DNA from: Lachnospiraceae bacterium
GTDB taxonomy: Bacteria > Bacillota > Clostridia > Lachnospirales > Lachnospiraceae
DNA length: 64,000 nucleotides
NCBI GenBank assembly: GCA_004557975.1
Contig: SFEV01000005.1
Coordinates: forward strand, 1 to 64,000
Direction of reading: 5' to 3'
This document shows, in pieces, positions 50,803 through 60,003 of the stretch. The notes beneath the pieces are model-generated. The model searched no databases and had not been told where the DNA came from. It worked only from the letters and a program-made list of their open reading frames with translations. The position numbers and the translations under genes are program-made. Every line of letters begins with the position of its first letter. Within the stretch, counting starts at the first letter, position 1.

Positions 50803-52485
50803 GTGGGAGGTATGAAAAAGTTTTTCATGTGGATCAGAGAACAGCGGGAACGGGTGTGGTTTTCTGCGGCAGTAAACCTTCTGCTGCTGACGATTCTGCT
50901 TCTGCTGTTTGGACCGTCTTTTGAGACAAACGATGATGCAGGTATTTCCAATATGATCAGCGGTGTAAAAGGCGGGTATGATGCACATCTGATTTATTCC
51001 AACTATCTCCTTGGCGTCATTCTGGAAACTCTGTACAGGAACATACCGCTGCTGCCGTGGTATGTGCTGCTGCAGTATGCACTGCTCTTTGTGTCCTTTA
51101 CTGTTATAACGGCTGTTTTGATCCGGAGAATGAAACAGACATTGCCGATATGGGCTGCCGGCATTCTGATCGTATTTTTTTCCTACGAGGGCTACATCAG
51201 AGTGCAGTACACGAAGACGGCTGCAATTCTCACTGTAGCAGGGATTCTAATGATGTTCTATGGACTTACCCGGGAGAAGCTTCGAAAAACCTGGATAATA
51301 TCCGGAATCCTCCTGGCGTGCACCGGATCTCTCTACCGTTTTCAGCAGTTCGGTGCAGAATGTGCACTGATGACCGGTATCGGGGTATCGTTTTTATTCT
51401 GGCTCGGAAAGCAGGAAAAAGGGAAGAAGCTTTGCCGCCTTGGAGCGTGTGTGATCTCCTTCGGTGTACTTGTGGCGGTGAGCTTTGGCCTGTATCGGTG
51501 GGACCGGTCGCTGTATCAGGCGGAAGAGTGGCAGGAATACATGGAATACAACGATGCGCGGACGGAGCTTTATGATTATGGGTTTCCTCCGTATGCAGAA
51601 TATAAGGACAAATACAAAGAGCTTGGATTTAATCAGAATGCGTTTCAGCTTTTGATGCAGTGGAACCACATGGATACAGAAAAATTCACAACAGAGGCGA
51701 TGCAAGAGATTGCGCAGTGGAAGACACCGAGACAGTTCAGTCTGGATACGTTAAAGCAGTTTTTCAAAGAATTTCCTCGCACATTTCTGGATATACCCAG
51801 TTTTTACTGCTTTTTGCTCGTGCTTTTGTACTGGATTTTCTGGGGTTGCCACAGAAGAGAGAATATGGCTGTACTGTTGTATGAAGCGGCTGCGGCAGGT
51901 ATGATATATCTGTTTCTGTTCTATATGGGACGATACCTGATGAACCGTGTGGATTCAGGGATCTGGCTTGCCGTTTCTCTCGTGGTACTGTGGCAGTTTC
52001 CCTCAGAAAAGTGTCGACTGGAAAACCGTGCTGCGGGGTTCCTTCTGCTGGCATTCATCTGCCTTTTCCAGAATACCTGGAGTGACCACTGGCGTGTCAA
52101 TACAGAAAAGGAGGCCGAAAAACGTCTGGACGAAAAGATGGTTCTGGAAGAAATCAGCAGCGACACGGAACACCTTTATCTGGCTCCGGTGGGAAATGTG
52201 TCACTGACGGACAGTTACGGTCTCTGGGAGAGGGCGCCTTACGGCATATTGGAAAATCTGTACTCCCTGGGAGGATGGACAGCGAAAAGCCCGCTGTTTA
52301 TGAAGACACTGGAAAAATTTGGGATATCGAATCCCTTCCGGGATATGATAGGAAATGATGACGTTTACCTGATCACGACCGATCAGACAAAAATTCTGAA
52401 ATACATCCGCAGATATTATAAACAGGATGCTAAGGCAGTGAAGGTCAGGAAGCTGGGAAAATATACTGTATATCAGATACGATAG
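50803..52485 (+). CDS. Polytopic membrane protein, GT-C glycosyltransferase-like, copy 2
   Basis: The 560-aa protein is a paralogue of the one at 47590, with the same loop motif (FETNDDAGISNM), FFSYEGYIRVQYTKTA, and C-terminal YSLGGWTAKSP and NPFRDMIGND. About ten membrane helices are predicted. I prefer the GTG at 50803, with GGAGG eight bases upstream, to the ATG at 50812, whose GGGAGG is too close. The two copies flank the L,D-transpeptidase gene. Divergence is spread evenly, so both seem under selection. The glycosyltransferase role is inferred from topology and the acidic loop motif. Confidence 0.7.
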   Translation: MGGMKKFFMWIREQRERVWFSAAVNLLLLTILLLLFGPSFETNDDAGISNMISGVKGGYDAHLIYSNYLLGVILETLYRNIPLLPWYVLLQYALLFVSFTVITAVLIRRMKQTLPIWAAGILIVFFSYEGYIRVQYTKTAAILTVAGILMMFYGLTREKLRKTWIISGILLACTGSLYRFQQFGAECALMTGIGVSFLFWLGKQEKGKKLCRLGACVISFGVLVAVSFGLYRWDRSLYQAEEWQEYMEYNDARTELYDYGFPPYAEYKDKYKELGFNQNAFQLLMQWNHMDTEKFTTEAMQEIAQWKTPRQFSLDTLKQFFKEFPRTFLDIPSFYCFLLVLLYWIFWGCHRRENMAVLLYEAAAAGMIYLFLFYMGRYLMNRVDSGIWLAVSLVVLWQFPSEKCRLENRAAGFLLLAFICLFQNTWSDHWRVNTEKEAEKRLDEKMVLEEISSDTEHLYLAPVGNVSLTDSYGLWERAPYGILENLYSLGGWTAKSPLFMKTLEKFGISNPFRDMIGNDDVYLITTDQTKILKYIRRYYKQDAKAVKVRKLGKYTVYQIR

Positions 52486-52562
52486 AGCCTGCATGCAGGT
52501 CTGCATAGATGCTTCATCTGCTGCGGGACCTCTTTATCATAAAAAGAAAAGGAGAATCATTC

Positions 52563-53549
52563 ATGAGTATCAGAATTGGAATTTTAGGTTATGGAAATCT
52601 GGGCCGCGGTGTCGAGTGTGCAATCCGTCAGAATCCGGATATGGAACTGGCAGTGGTTTTTACCCGCAGAAATCCGGAAGATGTCAGGATTCTGACAGAG
52701 ACGGCGAAAGTCTGCCGTGTGTCTGAGGCAGAGCAGTGGAAGGACAACATCGATGTACTGATCCTCTGCGGCGGCAGTGCAACGGATCTGCCTGTGCAGA
52801 CGCCGAAGTATGCATCACTTTTTAATGTGGTGGACAGCTTTGACACACACGCCAGAATACCGGAACATTTTGCAAATGTGGATGAGGCAGCGAAACAGGC
52901 CGGGAAGCTCGGCATCATTTCCGTGGGCTGGGATCCGGGAATGTTCTCACTGAACCGCATGTATGCCAATGCAATTCTGCCGGAGGGCAGTGATTATACC
53001 TTCTGGGGAAAAGGTGTCAGCCAGGGTCATTCCGATGCACTGCGCCGGATTGAAGGCGTAAAAAATGCAAAGCAGTACACGATTCCGGTAGAATCGGCTC
53101 TTGAAGCTGTCCGCGCCGGTGAGAATCCTGTGCTTACCACGAGACAGAAGCACACCAGAGAGTGTTTTGTTGTCCTGGAGGAGGGAGCAGATGCTGCCCG
53201 TATCGAAAAAGAAATCAAAGAGATGCCGAATTACTTTGCAGACTATGATACGACGGTACATTTCATCAGCGAGGAAGAGCTGCTTACACAGCATGGCGGG
53301 ATTCCGCACGGCGGATTTGTACTGCGAAGCGGCGTCACAGGCTGGAACAGGGAGAACCGTCATCTGATTGAATATCGCCTGAAGCTGGATTCCAATCCGG
53401 AGTTTACCTCCAGTGTCATTGTAGCGTATGCGAGAGCCGCATATCGCCTGGCAAAAGAAGGACAGACAGGCTGCAGAACGGTCTTTGATATTGCACCGGC
53501 TTATCTGAGCCCAAAGACAGGAGAAGAGCTGAGAGCCACTATGCTGTAA
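52563..53549 (+). CDS. ddh: meso-Diaminopimelate D-dehydrogenase
   Basis: The 328-aa product starts MSIRIGILGYGNLGRGVECA, the NADP-binding turn of Ddh, and has SVGWDPGMFSLNRMYANAIL and GKGVSQGHSDALRRIEGV, which are typical of the family. It makes meso-DAP from tetrahydrodipicolinate in one step with ammonia and NADPH, serving both lysine and peptidoglycan. AAAAGGAG precedes ATG 52563. It lies 77 bases after the second GT-C-like gene; a 12-base palindrome, CCTGCATGCAGG (52488-52499), lies in the gap. Confidence 0.95.
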   Translation: MSIRIGILGYGNLGRGVECAIRQNPDMELAVVFTRRNPEDVRILTETAKVCRVSEAEQWKDNIDVLILCGGSATDLPVQTPKYASLFNVVDSFDTHARIPEHFANVDEAAKQAGKLGIISVGWDPGMFSLNRMYANAILPEGSDYTFWGKGVSQGHSDALRRIEGVKNAKQYTIPVESALEAVRAGENPVLTTRQKHTRECFVVLEEGADAARIEKEIKEMPNYFADYDTTVHFISEEELLTQHGGIPHGGFVLRSGVTGWNRENRHLIEYRLKLDSNPEFTSSVIVAYARAAYRLAKEGQTGCRTVFDIAPAYLSPKTGEELRATML

Positions 53550-53595
53550 GTCGAATGGGATTCAGGCGTTTTCAGATATCAGATTTTTCGGAAGA

Positions 53596-53718
53596 GATGC
53601 CATAAAGCATGGCATCTGCTGCCTGAAAATTGCTGTCGGAAAACGGCATCCGGGAATCATTGAATATGGCTGCCACAGAAGAAATGAGAGAAAAGGCATT
53701 ATCTTCTGTGACAGCCAT
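53596..53718. terminator. Hairpins between the converging ddh and argG genes
   Basis: GATGCCA/TGGCATC (53596-53616) is followed by a longer stem of 17 bases with one mismatch (53666-53682 and 53702-53718). The second is AT-rich on its right side and probably stops both genes. The 232-base gap contains no convincing gene. Confidence 0.6.
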
Positions 53719-53781
53719 ATTTATGTTGATGAATATTTATGTATTTATACGGTTTATTTATGTACTGATGAGAGGATATTC

Positions 53782-55005
53782 TCAGTTATTTTTAGTAAGC
53801 TCAGCCATCTTCATTGCACGAACCTTCAGCGGAAGACCAAACAGTGTGATAAAACCGCTGGCATCGTGATGGTCATACAGATCACCTGTCGTGAAAGATG
53901 CAAGAGATTCATTGTACAGGCTGTACGGTGAAGTGGTACCTGCTTTGATGATGTTGCCTTTGTACAGCTTGAATTTTACTTCGCCTGTCACATACTGCTG
54001 TGTAGAATCCACAAAAGCCTGGATTGCCTCGCGAAGCGGTGTGAACCATTTGCCCTCGTATACGATCTGAGCAAACTGGCTGCCCAGCTTTTTCTTTGTC
54101 TCCAGTGTCTCGCGGTCAAGAATCAGTTCTTCCAGCTGATTGTGGGCTTCCATCAGAATCGTTCCGCCCGGTGTCTCATATACACCGCGGGATTTCATTC
54201 CTACGACACGGTTCTCAACGATATCCACAATACCGATACCGTGCTTTCCGCCCAGAGCATTCAGCTCGGTGATGATCTCAGATACTTTCATGGATTTACC
54301 ATTTAAAGAGGTCGGGATACCTTTCTCAAAGGTCATGGTCACATATTCACCCTGATCCGGAGCCTTTTCAGGTGTCACACTGAGCACAAGCATATGATCG
54401 TAGTTCGGCTCATTTGACGGATCCTCCAGCTCAAGACCTTCATGGCTGATGTGCCACAGGTTGCGGTCGCGGCTGTAGCTGTGGCTGGCATCAAACGGAA
54501 GCTGAATGCCGTGCTGTTTGCAGTATTCAATCTCATCTTCACGGGACTGCATGGTCCATACGTCTGTCATTCTCCACGGAGCAACGATCTTCAGGTCAGG
54601 AGCAAGGGCCTTGATTCCCAGCTCAAAACGGATCTGGTCGTTTCCTTTACCTGTGGCACCGTGGCAGATAGCGGAAGCCCCCTCTTTTCTTGCGATCTCC
54701 ACCAGTTTCTTTGCGATCGCGGGACGCGCCATGGAGGTGCCAAGCAGATATTTGTGCTCGTATACTGCACCTGCCTTGACACATGGCATGATGTATTCAT
54801 CGCAGAACTCATCAATAATATTTTCGATGTATAATTTAGAAGCGCCGGAAAGCTTTGCCCTCTCTTCGAGGCCGTCCAGCTCATTTCCCTGTCCGCAGTC
54901 GATACAGCAGCAGATCACTTCGTAATCAAAGGTCTCTTTCAGCCACGGAATAATTGCCGTTGTGTCAAGTCCGCCTGAATAAGCAAGAACTACTTTTTCC
55001 TTCAT
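53782..55005 (-). CDS. argG: Argininosuccinate synthase
   Basis: The 407-aa product joins citrulline and aspartate using ATP. The ATP-pyrophosphatase loop LAYSGGLDTTAI is at the N-terminus, and HGATGKGNDQIRFEL and EGLELEDPSNEP are present. AGAGGAGG precedes the start. It is divergent from argC, with both promoters in the 291-base gap; argH lies at 14231. Confidence 0.97.
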   Translation of the reverse strand: MKEKVVLAYSGGLDTTAIIPWLKETFDYEVICCCIDCGQGNELDGLEERAKLSGASKLYIENIIDEFCDEYIMPCVKAGAVYEHKYLLGTSMARPAIAKKLVEIARKEGASAICHGATGKGNDQIRFELGIKALAPDLKIVAPWRMTDVWTMQSREDEIEYCKQHGIQLPFDASHSYSRDRNLWHISHEGLELEDPSNEPNYDHMLVLSVTPEKAPDQGEYVTMTFEKGIPTSLNGKSMKVSEIITELNALGGKHGIGIVDIVENRVVGMKSRGVYETPGGTILMEAHNQLEELILDRETLETKKKLGSQFAQIVYEGKWFTPLREAIQAFVDSTQQYVTGEVKFKLYKGNIIKAGTTSPYSLYNESLASFTTGDLYDHHDASGFITLFGLPLKVRAMKMAELTKNN

Positions 55006-55117
55006 AATAAATATCCTCCTCTGAAATCTCTGGTCTTTTGTATCTGTGAAAGTCCTGACCAGTTACGTTCTTTCAAAAAATTAAAGCGGGAAAGCGATTC
55101 CCCGCATCTCGTTTGCC

Positions 55118-55151
55118 AGTATACCGCAGATGACATAAATATGCAAGCATA
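55118..55151 (-). promoter_or_regulatory. Promoter of argG with overlapping TATGC palindrome
   Basis: On the minus strand TATACT (55123-55118) has TTGCAT 17 bases upstream (55146-55141). That -35 box is part of TATGCAAGCATA (55140-55151), an inverted repeat suited to a repressor such as ArgR. A GCGGG/CCCGC hairpin (55086-55104) lies in the leader. Confidence 0.5.
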
Positions 55152-55182
55152 AAATAAATTTTCGTGAAAATGTAAAATTGAA

Positions 55183-55219
55183 TTGAATAATATGCGGAAT
55201 ATATGTATAATTATGCGGA
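55183..55219 (+). promoter_or_regulatory. Promoter and candidate operator of argCJBD
   Basis: TTGAAT (55183-55188) and TATAAT (55206-55211) are 17 bases apart. TATGCGGA occurs twice, at 55191-55198 and 55212-55219, exactly 21 bases apart, on either side of the -10 box; two helical turns would put a dimeric or hexameric repressor on one face of the DNA. Confidence 0.6.
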
Positions 55220-55296
55220 TGAAAAACTCTTTACTTCTGTGACGCATTGGTATATGATAGGAAGAAACTCAGGAGAAAGAGAGGATTTGGATATTT

Positions 55297-56337
55297 ATGA
55301 TAAAAGCAGGAATTATCGGAGCAACCGGTTATGCAGGAGGCGAGCTTGTCAGACTTCTGCTGGGACATAAAGAGGCGGAGATTGTGTGGTACGGCTCCAG
55401 AAGCTATGTGGATCAGAGTTATGCATCTATTTACCAGAATATGTTTCAGATTGTGGATGCAAAATGTATGGATGACAATATGGAAGAGCTGGCGGAGCAG
55501 GCGGATGTCATTTTTACGGCGACACCCCAGGGACTGTGTGCTTCTCTCGTCAATGAGAACATTCTCTCAAAGGCAAAGGTGATTGACCTGAGCGCGGATT
55601 TCCGCCTGAAGGATGTGAACGTATACGAGGAGTGGTATAAGATCAGGCACCAGGCTCCGCAGTATATAGAGGAAGCAGTATACGGGCTGTGTGAGATTAA
55701 CCGGGAAAGGATCCGGGGAGCGAGACTGATCGCAAATCCGGGCTGCTACCCCACCTGCAGCACACTTTCTGTTTATCCCCTCGTGAAGGAGGGACTGATT
55801 GATCCGTCCACCATTATCATTGATGCGAAATCCGGTACATCAGGCGCAGGCAGGGGAGCCAAGACGGACAATCTTTTCTGTGAGGTCAATGAAAATATCA
55901 AAGCCTACGGTGTGGCAGGTCACAGACATACTCCGGAGATCGAAGAGCAGCTCGGATATGCCGCAGGAGTGCCGGTGGTTCTGAATTTCACACCTCATCT
56001 TGTTCCGATGAACAGGGGAATCCTGATTACAGCGTATGCATCGCTGACAAAAGATGTTTCTTATGAAGAAGTAAAAGCTGTTTATGACATGTATTATGAT
56101 AAAGAACGTTTCGTGCGTGTACTCCCGAAGGATGTCTGCCCGCAGACCAAATGGGTGGAGGGAAGCAATTACGTCGATGTGAATTTCAAGATCGATCCGC
56201 GGACGCACCGGGTCATCATGATGGGAGCCATGGATAACCTTGTCAAGGGTGCAGCAGGACAGGCTGTACAGAACATGAATCTGCTGTTCGGGCTGGACGA
56301 GGCAACAGGACTGCAGATGGTGCCGGTATTCCCGTAA
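55297..56337 (+). CDS. argC: N-acetyl-gamma-glutamyl-phosphate reductase
   Basis: The 346-aa enzyme reduces N-acetylglutamyl phosphate with NADPH. It starts IKAGIIGATGYAGGELVRLL; the catalytic cysteine is in ANPGCYPTCS (near 150), and GVAGHRHTPEIEEQL is typical. It is the first gene of argCJBD; a modest GAGAGGAT ribosome binding site stands before the ATG. Confidence 0.97.
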   Translation: MIKAGIIGATGYAGGELVRLLLGHKEAEIVWYGSRSYVDQSYASIYQNMFQIVDAKCMDDNMEELAEQADVIFTATPQGLCASLVNENILSKAKVIDLSADFRLKDVNVYEEWYKIRHQAPQYIEEAVYGLCEINRERIRGARLIANPGCYPTCSTLSVYPLVKEGLIDPSTIIIDAKSGTSGAGRGAKTDNLFCEVNENIKAYGVAGHRHTPEIEEQLGYAAGVPVVLNFTPHLVPMNRGILITAYASLTKDVSYEEVKAVYDMYYDKERFVRVLPKDVCPQTKWVEGSNYVDVNFKIDPRTHRVIMMGAMDNLVKGAAGQAVQNMNLLFGLDEATGLQMVPVFP

Positions 56338-56385
56338 AGATGAGTGCCCCCGACACGTAACATAAAACAGCAGGAGGAGATTATT

Positions 56386-57609
56386 ATGATGAAACAGATC
56401 ACAGGCGGCGTCACATCGCCGAAAGGATTTCAGGCAATTGGGATTGCCGCAGGGATCAAAAAAGACCGTAAGGATATGGCAATAATATACAGTGAGACAC
56501 AGTGCCGGACAGCAGGCACCTTCACGACCAACATCGTAAAGGCTGCGCCGGTGAAATGGGATCAGGCGATCGTCTACGGCAATAAGACGGCGCATGCAGT
56601 GGTAGTCAACAGTGGTGTGGCCAACGCATGTACCGGCCAGGAGGGCATGAACTGCTGCCGGGATACGGCGTCAAAAGCGGCAGAGCTGTTTGGTATAGAA
56701 GAAAACCAGGTGCTTGTGGCATCCACAGGTGTGATCGGACAGCAGATCCCGATCGAAAAGATAAAAGCCGGGATTGAGACCATGAAGCCGCTGCTTTCTG
56801 ACAGCGAGATGGCAGGTACGCTGGCGGCGGAGGCGATCATGACTACGGATACTGTGAAAAAAGAGATTGCCGTGGAGACAGAGATCGGAGGAAAAAGAGT
56901 TACTCTGGGCGGTATGTGCAAGGGCTCCGGAATGATCCACCCGAATATGTGCACGATGCTCAGCTTTGTCATGACAGATGCGAATATTTCCCAGGAGCTG
57001 CTGCAGAAAGCACTCAGCGCAAGTGTGACAGATACATACAATATGGTCTCCGTGGACGGAGATACTTCCACCAATGATACGTGTCTTCTACTGGCAAACG
57101 GGCTGGCAGGCAATGCGGAGATCACGGAGGAAAATGAGGACTATCAGGCATTTCTGGAGGCTTTGAATTTTATCAATACGTATCTCGCAAAAAAGATGGC
57201 GGCCGATGGTGAGGGCGCGACAGCACTGTTTGAGGTGAAGGTAATCGGGGCAGAGAGCAAGGCCCAGGCAGTGACCTTAAGCAAATCGATTGTCACTTCC
57301 AGTCTGACAAAGGCGGCCATATACGGACATGACGCCAACTGGGGCAGAATTCTGTGCGCCATGGGATATTCCGGGGCTCAGTTTGATCCGGAAAAAGTGG
57401 ATCTTTATTTTGAAAGTGCTGCCGGAAAGCTGAAAATCATAGAAAATGGCGTATCCATCGGCTACAGCGAGGAAGAAGCGACAAGGATTCTTTCGGAAAA
57501 AGAAGTTACTGCCATTGCAGATATAAAAATGGGAGATGCGTCTGCCACTGCGTGGGGCTGTGATCTGACGTATGATTATATAAAGATCAATGCGGACTAC
57601 CGGTCCTGA
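56386..57609 (+). CDS. argJ: Bifunctional glutamate N-acetyltransferase / ornithine acetyltransferase
   Basis: The 407-aa precursor self-cleaves before the nucleophilic Thr in AAEAIMTTDTVKK. It recycles acetyl groups between acetylornithine and glutamate, and may also start the pathway from acetyl-CoA. The segments MCKGSGMIHPNM and GHDANWGRILCA are conserved. AGGAGGAG precedes the double ATG at 56386/56389; I took the first. Gap to argC is 48 bases. Presence of ArgJ explains the absence of argE. Confidence 0.96.
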   Translation: MMKQITGGVTSPKGFQAIGIAAGIKKDRKDMAIIYSETQCRTAGTFTTNIVKAAPVKWDQAIVYGNKTAHAVVVNSGVANACTGQEGMNCCRDTASKAAELFGIEENQVLVASTGVIGQQIPIEKIKAGIETMKPLLSDSEMAGTLAAEAIMTTDTVKKEIAVETEIGGKRVTLGGMCKGSGMIHPNMCTMLSFVMTDANISQELLQKALSASVTDTYNMVSVDGDTSTNDTCLLLANGLAGNAEITEENEDYQAFLEALNFINTYLAKKMAADGEGATALFEVKVIGAESKAQAVTLSKSIVTSSLTKAAIYGHDANWGRILCAMGYSGAQFDPEKVDLYFESAAGKLKIIENGVSIGYSEEEATRILSEKEVTAIADIKMGDASATAWGCDLTYDYIKINADYRS

Positions 57610-57649
57610 CAGGATGTATCAGAGATACAGGGTGCATGAGGAGGAGAAA

Positions 57650-58549
57650 ATGGAAAAAAATATGGAAATGTGGCTGGAAAAAGCCAATGTTCTGATTGAG
57701 GCGCTGCCGTACATTCAGCGCTTTCACGGCAAGACAATCGTTGTAAAATACGGCGGAAGTGCCATGGTGGATCATGAGCTGAAAAAAAGTGTGATCCGGG
57801 ATGTGGCACTTCTGAAGCTGGTGGGATTCCGTCCCATCATTGTGCACGGAGGCGGAAAGGACATCACGCGCTGGATCAATAAAGTTGGCCTTGAGACAAA
57901 TTTTGTCAACGGTCTGCGCGTCACAGACGCAGAGACAATGGAAGTGGCGGAAATGGTTCTGAACAAGATCAACAAGGGACTGGTGTCCATGATGGAGAAG
58001 GTCGGACTCAAGGCTGTGGGAATCAGCGGAAAGGACGGATCCATTCTCAAGGTGGACAGGAAGCTTGCAGGAGGAAAGGATATCGGTTTTGTCGGTGAAG
58101 TCAAAGAGGTCAACACGGCGCTCCTTGACACGCTGCTTGATAATGATTTCATTCCTGTCATCTGTCCCGTGGGTTCCGATGACGAGTACCATTCCTACAA
58201 TATCAATGCGGATGATGCTGCCTGCGCGATTGCGACAGCAGTCAAAGCGGCTAAGCTTGTATTCCTGACAGATATCGAGGGTGTCTATCGCGATCCCCTG
58301 GATCATTCTTCACTGATCAGCGAGCTGTCCATTCCGGAGGCAAAGGAATTTCTGGCAAGCGGAAATGTGGGCGGAGGCATGCTCCCGAAGCTGCAGAACT
58401 GTATCAGCGCCATAGAAGCCGGTGTATCCAGAGTACATATTCTCGACGGAAGAATCGAGCATTGTCTGCTTCTGGAATTCTTCACGAACAGAGGAATCGG
58501 AACAGCGATCATCGGAGACGATGAGACGCGCTATTATACTCAGATGTAA
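57650..58549 (+). CDS. argB: Acetylglutamate kinase
   Basis: The 299-aa kinase phosphorylates N-acetylglutamate. Conserved pieces are TIVVKYGGSAM, IIVHGGGKDIT, and the nucleotide part VFLTDIEGVY. A 25-residue N-terminal helix before the core (MEKNMEMWLEKANVLIEALP) is typical of the arginine-inhibited hexameric form. AGGAGGAG stands before ATG 57650; the frame is open to 57590, inside the argJ end. Confidence 0.97.
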   Translation: MEKNMEMWLEKANVLIEALPYIQRFHGKTIVVKYGGSAMVDHELKKSVIRDVALLKLVGFRPIIVHGGGKDITRWINKVGLETNFVNGLRVTDAETMEVAEMVLNKINKGLVSMMEKVGLKAVGISGKDGSILKVDRKLAGGKDIGFVGEVKEVNTALLDTLLDNDFIPVICPVGSDDEYHSYNINADDAACAIATAVKAAKLVFLTDIEGVYRDPLDHSSLISELSIPEAKEFLASGNVGGGMLPKLQNCISAIEAGVSRVHILDGRIEHCLLLEFFTNRGIGTAIIGDDETRYYTQM

Positions 58550-58565
58550 GAGAAAGGAACCGATC

Positions 58566-59753
58566 ATGAACAGCAAAGAATATATGGAGCGTACAGAACA
58601 GGCCGTTCTTCATACGTATAACCGTTTCCCGGTTGTATTTGAAAAGGGTGAGGGCGTGTATCTGACCGATGTGGAAGGAAAAAAATATCTGGATTTCGGG
58701 GCAGGCATTGCAGTGTTTGCCCTGGGATACGGAAACAGAGAATATGAGGATGCCCTGAAAAGTCAGATTGAGAAAATTATTCACACTTCCAATCTGTACT
58801 ACAACGTTCCGCTGATGGAAGCTGCCGAGAAGCTTGTGAAGGCCAGCGGTATGGATAAGGTGTTTTTTACAAACAGCGGAACAGAGGCAATAGAAGGAGC
58901 TATCAAGGCAGCCAGAAAATATGCCTATCTGAAGGACGGAAGAACAGATCATGAGATTATCGCCATGAATCATTCGTTTCACGGACGCAGTATCGGAGCG
59001 CTGTCGGTGACAGGAAATCCTCATTATCAGGAGGCATTCAGGCCGCTGATGGGCGGTGTGCGGTTTGCTGATTTTAATGATCTGGAAAGTGTAAAAGCTC
59101 AGGTGACAGAGCGCACCTGCGCGATTATTCTGGAAACGGTACAGGGAGAAGGCGGAATCTATCCGGCGGATCCGGAATTTCTGGAGGGTATCCGCACTCT
59201 GTGTGACGAAAAGGATATTCTGCTGATTCTCGACGAGATTCAGTGCGGCATGGGGCGTACCGGAAGCTGGTTTGCATGGCAGCAGTATGGAGTGAAGCCG
59301 GATATAATGACGTGCGCCAAAGCCCTTGGCTGCGGTGTTCCGGTGGGAGCCTTTGTCCTGAACGAAAAGACAGCGGAATCTTCTCTTGTGCCGGGAGACC
59401 ACGGTACCACGTACGGGGGCAATCCTCTGGCGTGTGCGGCAGTATCGAAGGTGTTTGATCTGTTTGAAGAGCTGGATCTGGTACAGCATGTCCGGGAAGT
59501 GGCTCCGTATCTGGAGCAGAAGCTGGACGGGCTTGTACAGAAATATGAATTCTTAAGCGGAAGACGGGGAAAAGGGCTGATGCAGGGGCTCGTTGTGACG
59601 GGACGTCCGGTGGGAGAGATTGTAAAAAAATCCCTGGACAACGGACTGATTGTGATCAGTGCAGGATCAGACGTGATCCGTTTTGTGCCGCCGCTTATTA
59701 TAACAAAGGAAGACATCGATGAGATGATTGAAAGGCTGGAGCAGTCCTTCTGA
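58566..59753 (+). CDS. argD: Acetylornithine aminotransferase
   Basis: The 395-aa class-III PLP aminotransferase converts N-acetylglutamate semialdehyde to acetylornithine. The PLP lysine lies in MTCAKALGCGVPVGAF, and LLILDEIQCGMGRTG is the signature. AAAGGAA precedes ATG 58566, 16 bases after argB; the open frame from 58422 inside argB is an overlap artefact. It ends the operon at a strong terminator. Confidence 0.96.
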   Translation: MNSKEYMERTEQAVLHTYNRFPVVFEKGEGVYLTDVEGKKYLDFGAGIAVFALGYGNREYEDALKSQIEKIIHTSNLYYNVPLMEAAEKLVKASGMDKVFFTNSGTEAIEGAIKAARKYAYLKDGRTDHEIIAMNHSFHGRSIGALSVTGNPHYQEAFRPLMGGVRFADFNDLESVKAQVTERTCAIILETVQGEGGIYPADPEFLEGIRTLCDEKDILLILDEIQCGMGRTGSWFAWQQYGVKPDIMTCAKALGCGVPVGAFVLNEKTAESSLVPGDHGTTYGGNPLACAAVSKVFDLFEELDLVQHVREVAPYLEQKLDGLVQKYEFLSGRRGKGLMQGLVVTGRPVGEIVKKSLDNGLIVISAGSDVIRFVPPLIITKEDIDEMIERLEQSF

Positions 59754-59846
59754 AACAAATGGACCGGTTAACTGAAAGGTGGGTAACCATTCGGATCAGG
59801 CCGAATCACTTTCCTGAACAGATATAATAAATGAAGCATGCAAAAG

Positions 59847-59894
59847 CTGCCGCAGTACTGATGTGACCGTCACATCAGTCTGCGGCAGTTTTTT
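59847..59894. terminator. Strong terminator of the arg operon, bidirectional
   Basis: CTGCCGCAG-T-ACTGATGTGA pairs with TCACATCAGT-CTGCGGCAG around a three-base loop, followed by TTTTTT. On the minus strand the hairpin is followed by CTTTTG, serving the HAD gene. A smaller ATTCGG/CCGAAT hairpin lies just before it. Confidence 0.92.
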
Positions 59895-60003
59895 GAATTC
59901 ATCGATGAAGGGAGTGCAACGCACGGAAAATTCATTCTTCGTATTAGTCGAATTATTCTGCGACCGTAATACGGGCAGGCCATGATCCGATCCACACAGG
60001 CAT

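Noticed and set aside
53630..53869. 79-codon plus-strand frame between ddh and argG
   Set aside because: It runs through the terminator hairpin and into the end of argG on the other strand, and has no ribosome binding site.
55006..55296. T-box or other riboswitch in the argG-argC gap
   Set aside because: No T-box core sequence or long structured leader is visible; only short inverted repeats suited to a DNA-binding repressor.
59895..60003. Possible tRNA or small RNA between the arg terminator and the HAD gene
   Set aside because: No cloverleaf, anticodon arm or T-loop (GTTCRAATC-like) sequence could be found.
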